46,524 nt of DNA from CAZMFZ01 sp964565665 (GCA_964565665.1 CAZMFZ010000009.1:1-46524), one strand, 5' to 3'. Positions 25,370-33,314 are shown, counted from the first letter of the stretch. Notes: generated by a model not told the origin, from the sequence alone. Numbers and translations are program-made.

Positions 25370-25567
25370 GGTATCAAAATTTAATAAGTGAATAATAAAT
25401 TTTACTTCAATAGTATATTGATACGAAAACTTAACAAATAGTTAACATAAAGTTAAGTAAATAAGATCTAATTATTTGATAATGAGAGAAGGAGTAAAAA
25501 AATTCTGAGTAAAGTTATGGATTAAAGTTTTTTCATATTTACAGCTATTGCTGTGAAAAACGGTTAA

Positions 25568-25921
25568 TTATTTAGCGTTTAATTCAGCTCGTATCTTTTT
25601 AGGTAATCCATCCACTACCAAATGATAGGAATCATCAATAAGCTGGTACAAAATTTTTGAGTTTGTGCCACTATACGTTACGGTATTCCAATGTTTTTTA
25701 TTTTGGTGAAAACCAGGCTGTACAAAATCATAAAGCTCACGTTGCTCAATGGCATTTTCGGGATTGCATTTTACATTGAAATGCAAGTTTTCGTCTGTTA
25801 CCGATGTGAGTAAAAATATTTTACCCGATACTTTGAAAACTAAGGTTTCGTTGTCGAAAGGAAACTCTTCAGTAACTGCTGGTTTTGAAAGGCAATATTC
25901 TCTTAGTGTTTCTAGCGTCAT
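25568..25921 (-). CDS. MmcQ/YjbR family protein
   Basis: The 117 residues show the YjbR fold pattern: LREYCLSKPAVTEEFPFDNE, then VFKVSGKIFLLTS and LHFNVKCNPENAIEQRELYD. The end is KHWNTVTYSGTNSKILYQLI and DDSYHLVVDGLPKKIRAELN. The family has a MotA-C-like double-wing fold and is called DNA-binding by similarity, though no molecular function is firmly known. It is a single gene; upstream (25922-26092) nothing is visible apart from the promoter-like site for hemH. Confidence 0.9.
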   Translation of the reverse strand: MTLETLREYCLSKPAVTEEFPFDNETLVFKVSGKIFLLTSVTDENLHFNVKCNPENAIEQRELYDFVQPGFHQNKKHWNTVTYSGTNSKILYQLIDDSYHLVVDGLPKKIRAELNAK

Positions 25922-26092
25922 TTTTAGTTTTATAGATATGAATCGTTAAGCAAATATCATTGAAAATAAAATTAGCTTTAACAATTGATGAGATGTTGAT
26001 ACAATTAAATCAATTGTCATATCCTTTAACTATTGGTAAATAAAAATAGTGCTATTTATTAACCTACTATTTCTAGCAAAGGGAAAACACTT

Positions 26093-26100
26093 TAGCTTTG
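26093..26100 (+). promoter_or_regulatory. Bacteroidota-type -7 promoter element for hemH
   Basis: TAGCTTTG matches TAnnTTTG exactly. TTTC at 26070-26073 stands at the correct 19-base spacing for the -33 TTTG box, one mismatch. The leader to the TTG start at 26167 would be about 60 nt. Confidence 0.45.
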
Positions 26101-26166
26101 CAGTTGCTTTTACAATCAATATTTTATTTTGCTCTTAATACCTAACCCATTTCACCCCAAATAATT

Positions 26167-27186
26167 TTGAAAACAGGAGTTCTATTAGTAAATCTAGGCA
26201 CACCAGATAGCCCAGCAGTACCAGATGTCAGAAAATATTTAAGAGAATTTCTGATGGATAAGAGGGTAATTGATATTCCTTTCTTTCAGAGATTTTTATT
26301 GGTAAATGCCATCATAGCCCCATTCAGAGCTCCTAAATCAGCCAAAGTTTATAAAAATATATGGAATGAAAATGGCTCGCCTTTGCTTTATTATTCGCTA
26401 GAATTGACAAAATTGGTTCAAAAAGCATTGGGCGAAAAATATCATGTAGAATTGGCAATGCGTTACCAAAGCCCTTCCATAGCTTCATCAATATTAAAAT
26501 TACTAGACAAAGGCTATAAGCAAATCATAGTTTTGCCACTGTTCCCTCAATATGCTTCAGCCTCTACAGGCTCGGTACAGGAGGAAGTAATGCGGATATT
26601 GAGCCAAAAACAAATCATCCCAAGTGTAGATTTCATCTCTAATTTTTTCAATAATCCTTTGTTTATCAAGGCCTTTGCTGTATTGGCTGAAAAATATCTT
26701 GCTGAACAAAAGTTTGATCATATTCTGTTTTCTTATCATGGATTGCCCGAGCGACAAATCAAAAAAGGCGATTGTACAGGTACTTGCCTTGCTACAGAGA
26801 AGTGCTGCGATTCTATTCACGCCATGAATTACTATTGTTACCGAGCTCAATGTTTTGAGACTACCCGACTGATAGCCAAGGAACTAGCTATTGAAACAAG
26901 CCAGTATTCAGTTTGTTTTCAATCGCGCCTAGGCCGCACGCCTTGGATAAAACCTTATTCGGATGAAATGATAGCCAAGCTGCCTGAACAAGGCAAAAAG
27001 AAAGTACTGATATTGGTGCCATCATTCGTAGCCGATTGTTTGGAAACCATAGAGGAGGTAGGTCAGGAATACAAAGAATTGTTTTTGCACTCAGGTGGCG
27101 AGCATTGGCAAATGGTGGAAAGCTTAAATACAGACCTCACTTGGGTAGAGGCCGTAAGAGAGATGGTAATAGCTAAAACTTTATAA
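26167..27186 (+). CDS. hemH: ferrochelatase
   Basis: Ferrochelatase inserts iron into protoporphyrin IX, the last step of this heme route. The 339-aa protein begins (M)KTGVLLVNLGTPDSP with a TTG start; there is no in-frame ATG between it and the stop at 26143. Motifs include PLFPQYASASTGSV, catalytic His191 in FSYHGLPER and the CLETIEEV segment. A cysteine-rich insert CTGTCLATEKCC (203-214) with YCYRAQC downstream is typical for Bacteroidota enzymes and could bind metal. The last two codons overlap the end of lptC on the other strand. Confidence 0.96.
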   Translation: MKTGVLLVNLGTPDSPAVPDVRKYLREFLMDKRVIDIPFFQRFLLVNAIIAPFRAPKSAKVYKNIWNENGSPLLYYSLELTKLVQKALGEKYHVELAMRYQSPSIASSILKLLDKGYKQIIVLPLFPQYASASTGSVQEEVMRILSQKQIIPSVDFISNFFNNPLFIKAFAVLAEKYLAEQKFDHILFSYHGLPERQIKKGDCTGTCLATEKCCDSIHAMNYYCYRAQCFETTRLIAKELAIETSQYSVCFQSRLGRTPWIKPYSDEMIAKLPEQGKKKVLILVPSFVADCLETIEEVGQEYKELFLHSGGEHWQMVESLNTDLTWVEAVREMVIAKTL

Positions 27187-27732
27187 TTGATTAATAGAAA
27201 ATACACCAGTGGGATATAGAATTTTGTAAGAGGTAAAATCTTGGCTGGCGTCTAATCCATTGCCGGTTAAGATTTCTTCTTTGGTTTCGATTCTTACAAA
27301 TTTATCCGTGTATACGCGTTTGGTTGCGGGATTCCAATAAAGCTCTTCTGTATTCATTTTCTTGTATTCTTTTACTCCAATTATTATCACATTGCCTCTT
27401 ACTGTATAGATTCCTGTTAATTTATCAAGCCTTGCATAATGGGCTGTTAGCGTAGAATTTACCAATCCGTCAGTATCAAAAAAAGTCAAATCTATGCCTT
27501 TTGGGAATATTCGGTCTCCATTTTCAAATTCATTTTGTAGCGGAGCATGCATTTCTACTTTAACTACAGCAGAATCGCTATAAAACATCTTTACTTTTTC
27601 AAACTGAGCAATTGGCCCATCATAAGGTTTGAAATCTTGAGGTGTACGAGATGCCTTTTTGCAAGAAAATTGACAGAAGACAAGGAAAGAAAATAAAAAA
27701 ATAGAAAAGAATGAATATTTTTTTGATTTCAA
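27181..27732 (-). CDS. lptC: LPS export ABC transporter periplasmic protein LptC
   Basis: LptC is the bitopic protein that takes lipopolysaccharide from LptBFG to the periplasmic LptA bridge. The 183-aa product has an N-terminal hydrophobic segment ending in Cys24 (FCQFSCKK), possibly lipidated, and a LptC/OstA beta-jellyroll with VKVEMHAPLQNEFENGDRIF, LTAHYARLDKLTGIYTVRGN and a TEELYWNPATKRVYTDKFVR stretch. It starts 8 bp after nuoJ on the same strand, so it is probably the last gene of the nuo transcript. Its stop overlaps that of hemH by 6 bp, tail to tail. Confidence 0.9.
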   Translation of the reverse strand: MKSKKYSFFSIFLFSFLVFCQFSCKKASRTPQDFKPYDGPIAQFEKVKMFYSDSAVVKVEMHAPLQNEFENGDRIFPKGIDLTFFDTDGLVNSTLTAHYARLDKLTGIYTVRGNVIIIGVKEYKKMNTEELYWNPATKRVYTDKFVRIETKEEILTGNGLDASQDFTSYKILYPTGVFSINQL

Positions 27733-27740
27733 AATTGATG

Positions 27741-28241
27741 TTAAGCTTCGGAAACTTCTTTTTTACCCAACATTACTGCTCCAATTAAAGCTGCAAGGAA
27801 CAAGATCGAAATCATTTCGAATGGAAGTAAATAATCACGGAACAGCACAATTCCCAAATTTTTTATCAAACCTATTTCTTGATTTGATGTTGGGCTTGTA
27901 ATCAGAGCTGCATTTTTGAAACTGGCCACAAATATCAAGAATAGCAACCCTCCAGAAACTACCCCAGCAAACTTCACTAGGTTAGATTTTTGAGGCTCAG
28001 TGTCAGCATTCAAATTCAGAAACATAATTACAAATAAAAACAAAACCATTATCGCCCCTGCATATACAATAATATGAACCACCGCCAAAAACTGAGCATT
28101 CAACATGATATAATGCCCCGAAATAGCAAAAAAAGTAATGATTAAATAGAGAACACTGTGTATGGGGTTTTTAGCAAAAATCACCATCAAAGCACTTAAA
28201 ATAGCTAAAAAGGAAAGGAAATAAAAGATATTGTTTTGCAT
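27741..28241 (-). CDS. nuoJ: NADH-quinone oxidoreductase subunit J
   Basis: NuoJ is a small membrane-arm subunit of respiratory complex I, next to the quinone-proximal part of the proton path. The 166 residues hold five predicted helices, including NPIHSVLYLIITFFAISGHY and VHIIVYAGAIMVLFLFVIMF, the conserved third helix with its pi-bulge region. It follows nuoI by 26 bp. nuoK, L, M and N, which usually come next, are absent here; lptC follows. Confidence 0.93.
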   Translation of the reverse strand: MQNNIFYFLSFLAILSALMVIFAKNPIHSVLYLIITFFAISGHYIMLNAQFLAVVHIIVYAGAIMVLFLFVIMFLNLNADTEPQKSNLVKFAGVVSGGLLFLIFVASFKNAALITSPTSNQEIGLIKNLGIVLFRDYLLPFEMISILFLAALIGAVMLGKKEVSEA

Positions 28242-28267
28242 CTGAATATAATTCTAATTCTAAAAAT

Positions 28268-28861
28268 CTAGTCTATTTGTAAATCTTTGAATACTGTTTT
28301 CACTTCACCATTGCCATGATAGTACTTTTCATTTAATGGCCCGCCACCTCTCACCTTACCAATAGGGCCATGAACAGTTTCTACTAATTTGTCTTTCCCA
28401 TAAATAAAACTACCTCTATCCACATCTGAAGGTGTCAATTCCTCATTGGTTAGAAATATGGCTTGTTTCGGACATGCTTCTTCGCATAAGCCGCAATATA
28501 TACAGCGAAGCATATTTATTTCATATGTAGAAGCATATTTTTCTTCTCTATAAAGTGATTCTTCGCCTTTTTTGCGTTCTGCAGCTACCATAGTAATGGC
28601 TTCAGCAGGGCAAGACAAGGCACAAAGCCCGCAAGCTGTGCATCTCTCACGACCTTGTTCATCTTTTTTCAACACATGAAGCCCACGATAAGCTTCGGTA
28701 AATACTTTCTTTACTTCTGGATAGCTGATGGTATTCTTGGCACTAAAAAAATGCTTTATGGTTACAGCCATGCCTTTTGCTATTGCTGGAAGGTAAATTC
28801 TTTCCAGAAAGGTCATTTTTTTATTCGATACCAGTTTTTTTCTATTGGTTAATGATTCCAT
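28268..28861 (-). CDS. nuoI: NADH-quinone oxidoreductase subunit I (two 4Fe-4S clusters)
   Basis: NuoI carries the N6a and N6b clusters that pass electrons toward the quinone site of complex I. The 197-aa protein has two ferredoxin motifs: CTACGLCALSCP (Cys74, 77, 80, 84) and CIYCGLCEEACP (Cys120, 123, 126, 130). The spacing between them is as expected. The N-terminal part is a short membrane-associated helix. It is separated from nuoH by a 486-bp stretch holding two tiny membrane-protein genes instead of the usual close junction. Confidence 0.95.
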   Translation of the reverse strand: MESLTNRKKLVSNKKMTFLERIYLPAIAKGMAVTIKHFFSAKNTISYPEVKKVFTEAYRGLHVLKKDEQGRERCTACGLCALSCPAEAITMVAAERKKGEESLYREEKYASTYEINMLRCIYCGLCEEACPKQAIFLTNEELTPSDVDRGSFIYGKDKLVETVHGPIGKVRGGGPLNEKYYHGNGEVKTVFKDLQID

Positions 28862-28967
28862 TATATGTTCAATTAAACTTATTTTCTATTTATAAATATA
28901 AAAAAAGTGATACCTTCGAATTTTAACTTCATTAAAGCTGTATAATATTTTATGATTTATATTCATT

Positions 28968-29108
28968 TCACACTCTGCTGTTTTTTTCAGAAAGCCTTTC
29001 AAACTTTCTATTTATCAAATAAATACCCACTAAAAGGATGTTAAATGCTATTGCAATGATAATAAGGCTTACGTTGGCAAATATTTCAGGATTGATGTAC
29101 TCTTTCAC
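28968..29108 (-). CDS. 46-aa single-pass membrane peptide (module 2, second gene)
   Basis: A GTG-started frame at 29108-29106 runs to TGA 28970-28968. It reads VKEYINPEIFANV, then the hydrophobic stretch SLIIIAIAFNILLVGIYLI (about residues 14 to 32), then a charged tail NRKFERLSEKNSRV. One transmembrane helix with a positive-inside tail is predicted. It overlaps the end of the upstream two-TM frame by 23 bp, which suggests coupled translation. It has the same position and size class as the 35-aa peptide of module 1 (30390-30497). No family is recognised. The following 106 bp up to nuoI contain only frames of 26 codons or fewer. Confidence 0.55.
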   Translation of the reverse strand: MKEYINPEIFANVSLIIIAIAFNILLVGIYLINRKFERLSEKNSRV

Positions 29109-29346
29109 GCTCTTCTATTTTATTTAAATAAAAAATAATTCTATAATAAAACTTTAATGAAGTAAATATACCAATTAATATAAGCTGAATTAATATCGCC
29201 AGAATTACAAAGTGCGAATTTTTATCCCCAAAATTATCTTTAATTGCTAGGTTTCCTGCAATAAAAGCGCAAATGGTTATCCCTTAAGCTATAACCTTCA
29301 ACAACTCCAAGTTTGTTTTTACTTTCTCCTTATAAAACGCAATCAA
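29086..29346 (-). pseudogene. two-TM small membrane protein interrupted by an in-frame TAA (module 2, first gene)
   Basis: Directly after the nuoH stop, a frame from TTG 29346 reads LIAFYKEKVKTNLELLKVIA, then TAA (29286-29284), then in the same frame GITICAFIAGNLAIKDNFGD, a second hydrophobic stretch FVILAILIQLILIGIFTSLK and a tail YLNKIEERERVHQS to TGA 29088-29086. The stop falls at the start of the first helix, and both sides fit one two-helix protein of about 86 residues. Without read-through only a 20-aa peptide is made, or the second part starts internally at a non-ATG codon. Architecture matches the 78-aa frame at 30494-30729. Confidence 0.5.
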
Positions 29347-29347
29347 A

Positions 29348-30382
29348 TTATTTCAAATACGCATTTACTGTAATTACAGCTCCTGTAATCACAATATTGA
29401 TGATAGCCAATGGAATTAATCCTTGCCATCCCAAACGCATCAATTGGTCGTATCGAAATCTTGGAATTGTCCATCTTACCCACATAAATAGGAAAATAAA
29501 GAAGAATATTTTGATGAATAAGAAGCCAACACCTAATAAAGCAAGTGCATTTTGAGACAAACCCATACTGTCGCTGAAAGGGAAATTATATCCACCAAAA
29601 TAAAGTGTAGCAATCATGGCCGATGAAATAAACATATTTATATATTCTGAGAATAGATAAAAGCCCAACTTCATAGAGCTGTATTCTGTATGATAACCAC
29701 CTATCAGCTCAGTTTCGCATTCTGGCAAATCAAATGGAGCTCGGTTGGTTTCAGCAAAGGCACAAATCAGAAATATTAAAAAGCCTAAAGGCTGGTAAAT
29801 AACCATCCAATTGCCCCCTGCCTGATAAGCTGCAATATCACGCAAGCTTAATGAACCTGTAATCATTACCACAGCAATAATTGACAAGCCCATTGCAATT
29901 TCATAACTGATGTTTTGTGAGGCGGCACGAATAGCTCCCAGCAGAGCAAATTTATTGTTTGAAGCCCATCCACCAATCATAATACCATAAACGCCCATTG
30001 AAACCACGCCAAAAACATAAAGTATGCCAATATTAATATCAGCTACTTGTAGTGATACATTTCTTCCAAATATTTCAATATAGGTTCCCCAAGGAATCAC
30101 AGCACTCGTCATGCAGGCTGTAAGCATAGCCAATGAAGGGCCCATAATAAAGAGACCCATGTTGGCAGTTTTGGGAATTATTTCCTCTTTGAAAAATAAT
30201 TTACCACCATCTGCCAAAGGTTGCAAAATTCCGAATGGTCCTGCTCGGTTGGGTCCAATTCTATCTTGAAAAAAGGCAGCAAACTTGCGTTCTGCATAGG
30301 TAGAATACATAGCTATTACCAAGCTGAGTGTAAATATGATAGCTATTAAAGTAAATTTTTCTACTAAAAAGAAAATATCCAT
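29348..30382 (-). CDS. nuoH: NADH-quinone oxidoreductase subunit H
   Basis: NuoH forms much of the quinone chamber of complex I. The 344-aa protein has about eight helices and the conserved loops: ERKFAAFFQDRIGPNRAGPF, the LADGGKLFFKE segment, the EIAMGLSII helix and FAETNRAPFDLPECETELIG with its acidic residues. The C-terminal loop is WVRWTIPRFRYDQLMRLGWQ. It starts 7 bp after the 35-aa peptide of module 1, and its stop is followed 1 bp later by the module 2 frame. Both neighbours are therefore tightly packed into the transcript. Confidence 0.96.
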   Translation of the reverse strand: MDIFFLVEKFTLIAIIFTLSLVIAMYSTYAERKFAAFFQDRIGPNRAGPFGILQPLADGGKLFFKEEIIPKTANMGLFIMGPSLAMLTACMTSAVIPWGTYIEIFGRNVSLQVADINIGILYVFGVVSMGVYGIMIGGWASNNKFALLGAIRAASQNISYEIAMGLSIIAVVMITGSLSLRDIAAYQAGGNWMVIYQPLGFLIFLICAFAETNRAPFDLPECETELIGGYHTEYSSMKLGFYLFSEYINMFISSAMIATLYFGGYNFPFSDSMGLSQNALALLGVGFLFIKIFFFIFLFMWVRWTIPRFRYDQLMRLGWQGLIPLAIINIVITGAVITVNAYLK

Positions 30383-30389
30383 GAAGGCA

Positions 30390-30497
30390 CTATGCGTTTT
30401 TTAAATTGAAAATTAATATATACAAAACGCCTAACATCGCTATTAAAAAAAAAATAGCAACAATTGTTAAGCCTATATAACCAATATCTGTAGTCAT
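30390..30497 (-). CDS. 35-aa single-pass membrane peptide (module 1, second gene)
   Basis: ATG 30497-30495 to TAG 30392-30390 encodes MTTDIGYIGLTIVAI then FFLIAMLGVLYILIFNLKNA. One transmembrane helix (about residues 8 to 29) with a short basic end is predicted. Its ATG overlaps the TGA of the upstream frame (ATGA), the classic arrangement for coupled translation, and nuoH starts 7 bp after its stop. No family is recognised. The equivalent peptide in module 2 is 46 aa (28968-29108). Confidence 0.55.
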   Translation of the reverse strand: MTTDIGYIGLTIVAIFFLIAMLGVLYILIFNLKNA

Positions 30498-30729
30498 CTT
30501 TTTAACTTTTTAGCTAAGCTGAATAATTTTAATACAATAATAATTACCATAACAAATAAACTAACTTCAATGATACATAATACTACAAAAAATATATATG
30601 AATAGAAGTCGTTATTTTTTTTATAAGTGTGTATCCTGCCGTACTTACTGCAATGATGAAGAATGCCACAATATTCAAAACAGCAAGCAATACTCCTATT
30701 AATTGCTTATAATACTCTTCATTTTTCAT
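30494..30729 (-). CDS. two-TM small membrane protein requiring a -1 frame change (module 1, first gene)
   Basis: ATG 30729-30727 overlaps the nuoG stop by one base (TGATG). The zero frame reads MKNEEYYKQLIGVLLAVLNI, VAFFIIAVSTAGYTLIKK and closes after 47 codons. A run of eight A (complement of 30615-30622) gives the slippery heptamer A-AAA-AAA. Stepping back one base there continues NNDFYSYIFFVVLCIIEVSL, FVMVIIIVLKLFSLAKKLKR to TGA 30496-30494. The joined product of 78 residues has two transmembrane helices and a basic C-terminus. The cause could be programmed frameshifting, transcriptional slippage, a real indel or an assembly error in the homopolymer. Confidence 0.55.
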
Positions 30730-31709
30730 CAAGCAAAAGCTGGATTATCGGCATTCAAACTTAATTGCTGCTTTACAACCGGATGGTTTGGCAAAAGAGT
30801 ATAATGATTTTGCGATTGTACGCTTGCTCTGTTTATCATTCTTGGGCCTTCTATTATCCAATCAGCATTATCTTTCTTTTCAAACCGGCAAGTATTGCAA
30901 ATGAATTCTTCCACCTCGCCAAATTGGTCTTTTCTGCCCGTTACTCTTGCTATCTCATCGCCTTTTTTCCAGAGTGTGACTTTCCCTGAGCATTTTTCGC
31001 AATCTCTGTGGGCATCAAGAGGTTTGGTAAACCATACCCTGCTTTTGAATCGAAATGTTTTATCTGTCAATGCTCCCACAGGACACACATCAATTACATT
31101 TCCTGAGAAATCATTTTCTATTGCTTTTTCAATGTAGGTGCTAATTTCGGCAGCATCACCACGATTGATTATACCATGTACTCTCTTATTTGTAATTTGA
31201 TCGGCAGTATACACGCAACGAAAACACATGATACAACGCGTCATGTGCAATTGAATGTATGGGCCAATATCAATTTTGTCGAATGTTCTGCGGTCTTCTT
31301 CATAGCGTGTGCCTTCTCTGCCATGTTCATAACCCAAATTTTGCAAATCACATTCTCCAGCTTGGTCGCAAATTGGGCAATCAAGTGGGTGATTAATCAA
31401 TAAAAACTCAACTACACCAGCTCTTGCTTCTTTTACTTTTGCAGATGTTGTGTTGCTCACTACCATGCCATCCATCACATTGGTACGGCAAGAGGCCACC
31501 AACTTAGGCATTGGTCGAGGGTCTTTTTCCGAACCTTTAGTTACTTCCACCAAACAAGTACGGCATTTTCCGCCTGAATCTTTCAGTTTGGTATAATAAC
31601 ACATAGCGGGGGGAACGTTTGTGCCAATTTTGCGGGCAGCATTCAAAATGCTTGTGCCTTCTTCTACTTCTATATCTATATTGTCAATCGTAACTTTGAC
31701 CAATGCCAT
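30729..31709 (-). CDS. nuoG: NADH-quinone oxidoreductase subunit G, short Bacteroidota form
   Basis: NuoG carries several iron-sulfur clusters of the hydrophilic arm of complex I. The 326-aa protein has the N-terminal [2Fe-2S] ferredoxin fold (Cys37, 49, 52, 74), the His-Cys3 site (HPLDCPICDQAGECDLQ) and two 4Fe-4S motifs (RCIMCFRC with VIDVCPVGAL). A CEKC...CNTC end follows. It lacks the long molybdopterin-like domain of enterobacterial NuoG, which I understand is normal in several Bacteroidota lineages. It is the first nuo gene of this run; nuoA to nuoF are not upstream. A minus-strand TAAATTTG at 31722-31715 could be a -7 element but lies very near the ATG. Confidence 0.92.
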   Translation of the reverse strand: MALVKVTIDNIDIEVEEGTSILNAARKIGTNVPPAMCYYTKLKDSGGKCRTCLVEVTKGSEKDPRPMPKLVASCRTNVMDGMVVSNTTSAKVKEARAGVVEFLLINHPLDCPICDQAGECDLQNLGYEHGREGTRYEEDRRTFDKIDIGPYIQLHMTRCIMCFRCVYTADQITNKRVHGIINRGDAAEISTYIEKAIENDFSGNVIDVCPVGALTDKTFRFKSRVWFTKPLDAHRDCEKCSGKVTLWKKGDEIARVTGRKDQFGEVEEFICNTCRFEKKDNADWIIEGPRMINRASVQSQNHYTLLPNHPVVKQQLSLNADNPAFA

Positions 31710-31895
31710 AAAATCAAATTTAAAAGGGAGACTTGAAATTGTATTTACTTCTAACTGTGTATTCTAGGAGTTCAAAACTACGAACTGCAATACGTATTTC
31801 AAAGTTATGGAGAAGGATGTAAATTATTTAGATTTATTTAAAATAGAAAATCAATTAGGCTAAATCAAAATACAAAAGAAAGTGGGCTCCAACTT

Positions 31896-32216
31896 TTACA
31901 CTTCTACAAACACGCCATCATTCCTTATTTGAATTGGAAAAGTTTTTACAGGTTTATATGTGGAATTTCCTGTTACACCAGTTTTTAAGTTGATTGATAG
32001 AAAATGAAAAGGACATTCTATTTTGTCGTTTCCGATATAATTTGAACCCTTTAAGGGCAGTTGCTGATGCGGACATTTATTTTCCAAAGCCCAAAAGCCA
32101 GATGTAGTTCTGAAAATCACAATATCCTGATTGTCAAGAGATATGCCCCTTGATTTCATCAAACCAATAGCAGATTTTGCTTCTACTTCTGTTTCGAAAA
32201 TTTTGTACCACTTCAA
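31896..32216 (-). CDS. Rieske [2Fe-2S] protein, NirD-like
   Basis: The 106-aa soluble protein has the two-part Rieske motif: CPHQQLPL (Cys48, His50) and CPFHFLSINLKTG (Cys68, His71), 17 residues apart. The C-terminal strand TFPIQIRNDGVFVEV is that of NirD- or ferredoxin-type Rieske proteins. There is no signal peptide, so it should be a cytoplasmic electron carrier. The partner is unclear. It follows agmatine deiminase by 48 bp and precedes nuoG by 186 bp, all on one strand. Nothing else is visible in that 186-bp spacer. Confidence 0.9.
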   Translation of the reverse strand: MKWYKIFETEVEAKSAIGLMKSRGISLDNQDIVIFRTTSGFWALENKCPHQQLPLKGSNYIGNDKIECPFHFLSINLKTGVTGNSTYKPVKTFPIQIRNDGVFVEV

Positions 32217-32264
32217 TTTTTAGTAGATATTCTTTAGAATGTGAAAGTGTATGATAAAAGTTTA

Positions 32265-33314
32265 TTATGCAGGTTCTTGCTGGCTCATGCAGTGAATAGT
32301 ACCTAGACCCCATACAGTATCTCTGCAATTAATCCCGATAACTTTTCTATCGGGAAAACACGATTGAAGAATTTCCAAAGCCTTATTATCATTTTTATCT
32401 TCGAAAATGGGCACTAACACACAACCATTGGCAATTAAGAAATTTGCATAGCTTGCCGGAAGTCGTTCCCCATCTGTAATAACAGGGCTTGGCATAGGCA
32501 AAGTTACAATTTTAAAAGGGTTGCCATTTTGGTCTAGCAGGGTTTGCAAAGTTTCTAAATTCTGTTTTAGAATGTGATAATTGGCATCTGATATATTTTC
32601 TTCTACTACAGTTACTATAGTATCTGCATTTACAAATCGGCTCAAATCGTCAATATGTCCGTCAGTATCATCGCCCAATATGCCATCTTCAAGCCAAAGA
32701 ATATTCGTAACTCCCAAATATGATTTCAAATATTGCTCAATTTGGGTTTGCGAAAGATGGGGATTTCGGTTTTTGTTTAGTAAGCATGCTTTTGTAGTCA
32801 ATAGTGTGCCTTTGCCATTCACTTCAATTGAGCCGCCTTCCATTACTATACCAGTAGTAAAAACGGGCAAATTTTTAAGTTTACCAATTTGCTCTGGTAT
32901 TCTGTTATCGTCATCAAAAGGAGGATATTTGCCACCCCAAGCATTATATATCCAGTTGGTGATGGCTTTTTCTCCTTTTTTGTTTTTTACAAATATTGGA
33001 CCATGGTCTCTGCACCAGGCATCGTTGGTTTTTAAAAAGTGAAAATGAATATTTGAAAAATTTGAAAATCCATTAGCTATTAAATATGCTTTTGCCTCTT
33101 TTTCTAGTGAACTATTACCTACGTTAATATTAACCGTTTCATATTGAGCCAAAGTACCAATCAAATTACAATATTGCTTTATCATAGCTTCATATTTGCC
33201 ATTAAAGGGCCAAGTATCTTTGTTATGAGGCCAAGAAAGCCAAGTAGCGGCATGTGGCTCCCATTCTGCGGGCATTCTGTAGCCAATCGGCTCGGGTATT
33301 TCGATCTGAGACAT
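32265..33314 (-). CDS. aguA: agmatine deiminase (PAD-like family)
   Basis: This enzyme hydrolyses agmatine to N-carbamoylputrescine and ammonia. Signatures: MPAEWEPHAATWLSWPHN, NDAWCRDHGPIFV, GDDTDGHIDDLSRF and the catalytic GLGTIHCMSQQ with Cys342 (numbering from the chosen start). I chose ATG 33314 (MSQIEIPEPIGYRMP) because the frame further upstream to 33368 runs through a hairpin terminator at 33349-33376 and does not match the family. The resulting 349 residues are the usual length. Putrescine synthesis from arginine is the expected pathway. Confidence 0.92.
   Translation of the reverse strand: MSQIEIPEPIGYRMPAEWEPHAATWLSWPHNKDTWPFNGKYEAMIKQYCNLIGTLAQYETVNINVGNSSLEKEAKAYLIANGFSNFSNIHFHFLKTNDAWCRDHGPIFVKNKKGEKAITNWIYNAWGGKYPPFDDDNRIPEQIGKLKNLPVFTTGIVMEGGSIEVNGKGTLLTTKACLLNKNRNPHLSQTQIEQYLKSYLGVTNILWLEDGILGDDTDGHIDDLSRFVNADTIVTVVEENISDANYHILKQNLETLQTLLDQNGNPFKIVTLPMPSPVITDGERLPASYANFLIANGCVLVPIFEDKNDNKALEILQSCFPDRKVIGINCRDTVWGLGTIHCMSQQEPA

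Noticed and set aside
25535..25563. Short hairpin ACAGC/GCTGT after the YjbR-like gene
   Set aside because: Only five or six pairs and no T-run directly after the stem on the relevant strand.
32330..32357. Hairpin CCCGATA/TATCGGG as a terminator
   Set aside because: It lies inside the aguA coding sequence with no T-tract in the gene's direction.
32581..33042. 153-codon plus-strand frame opposite aguA
   Set aside because: Antisense shadow; all conserved motifs lie on the minus strand.
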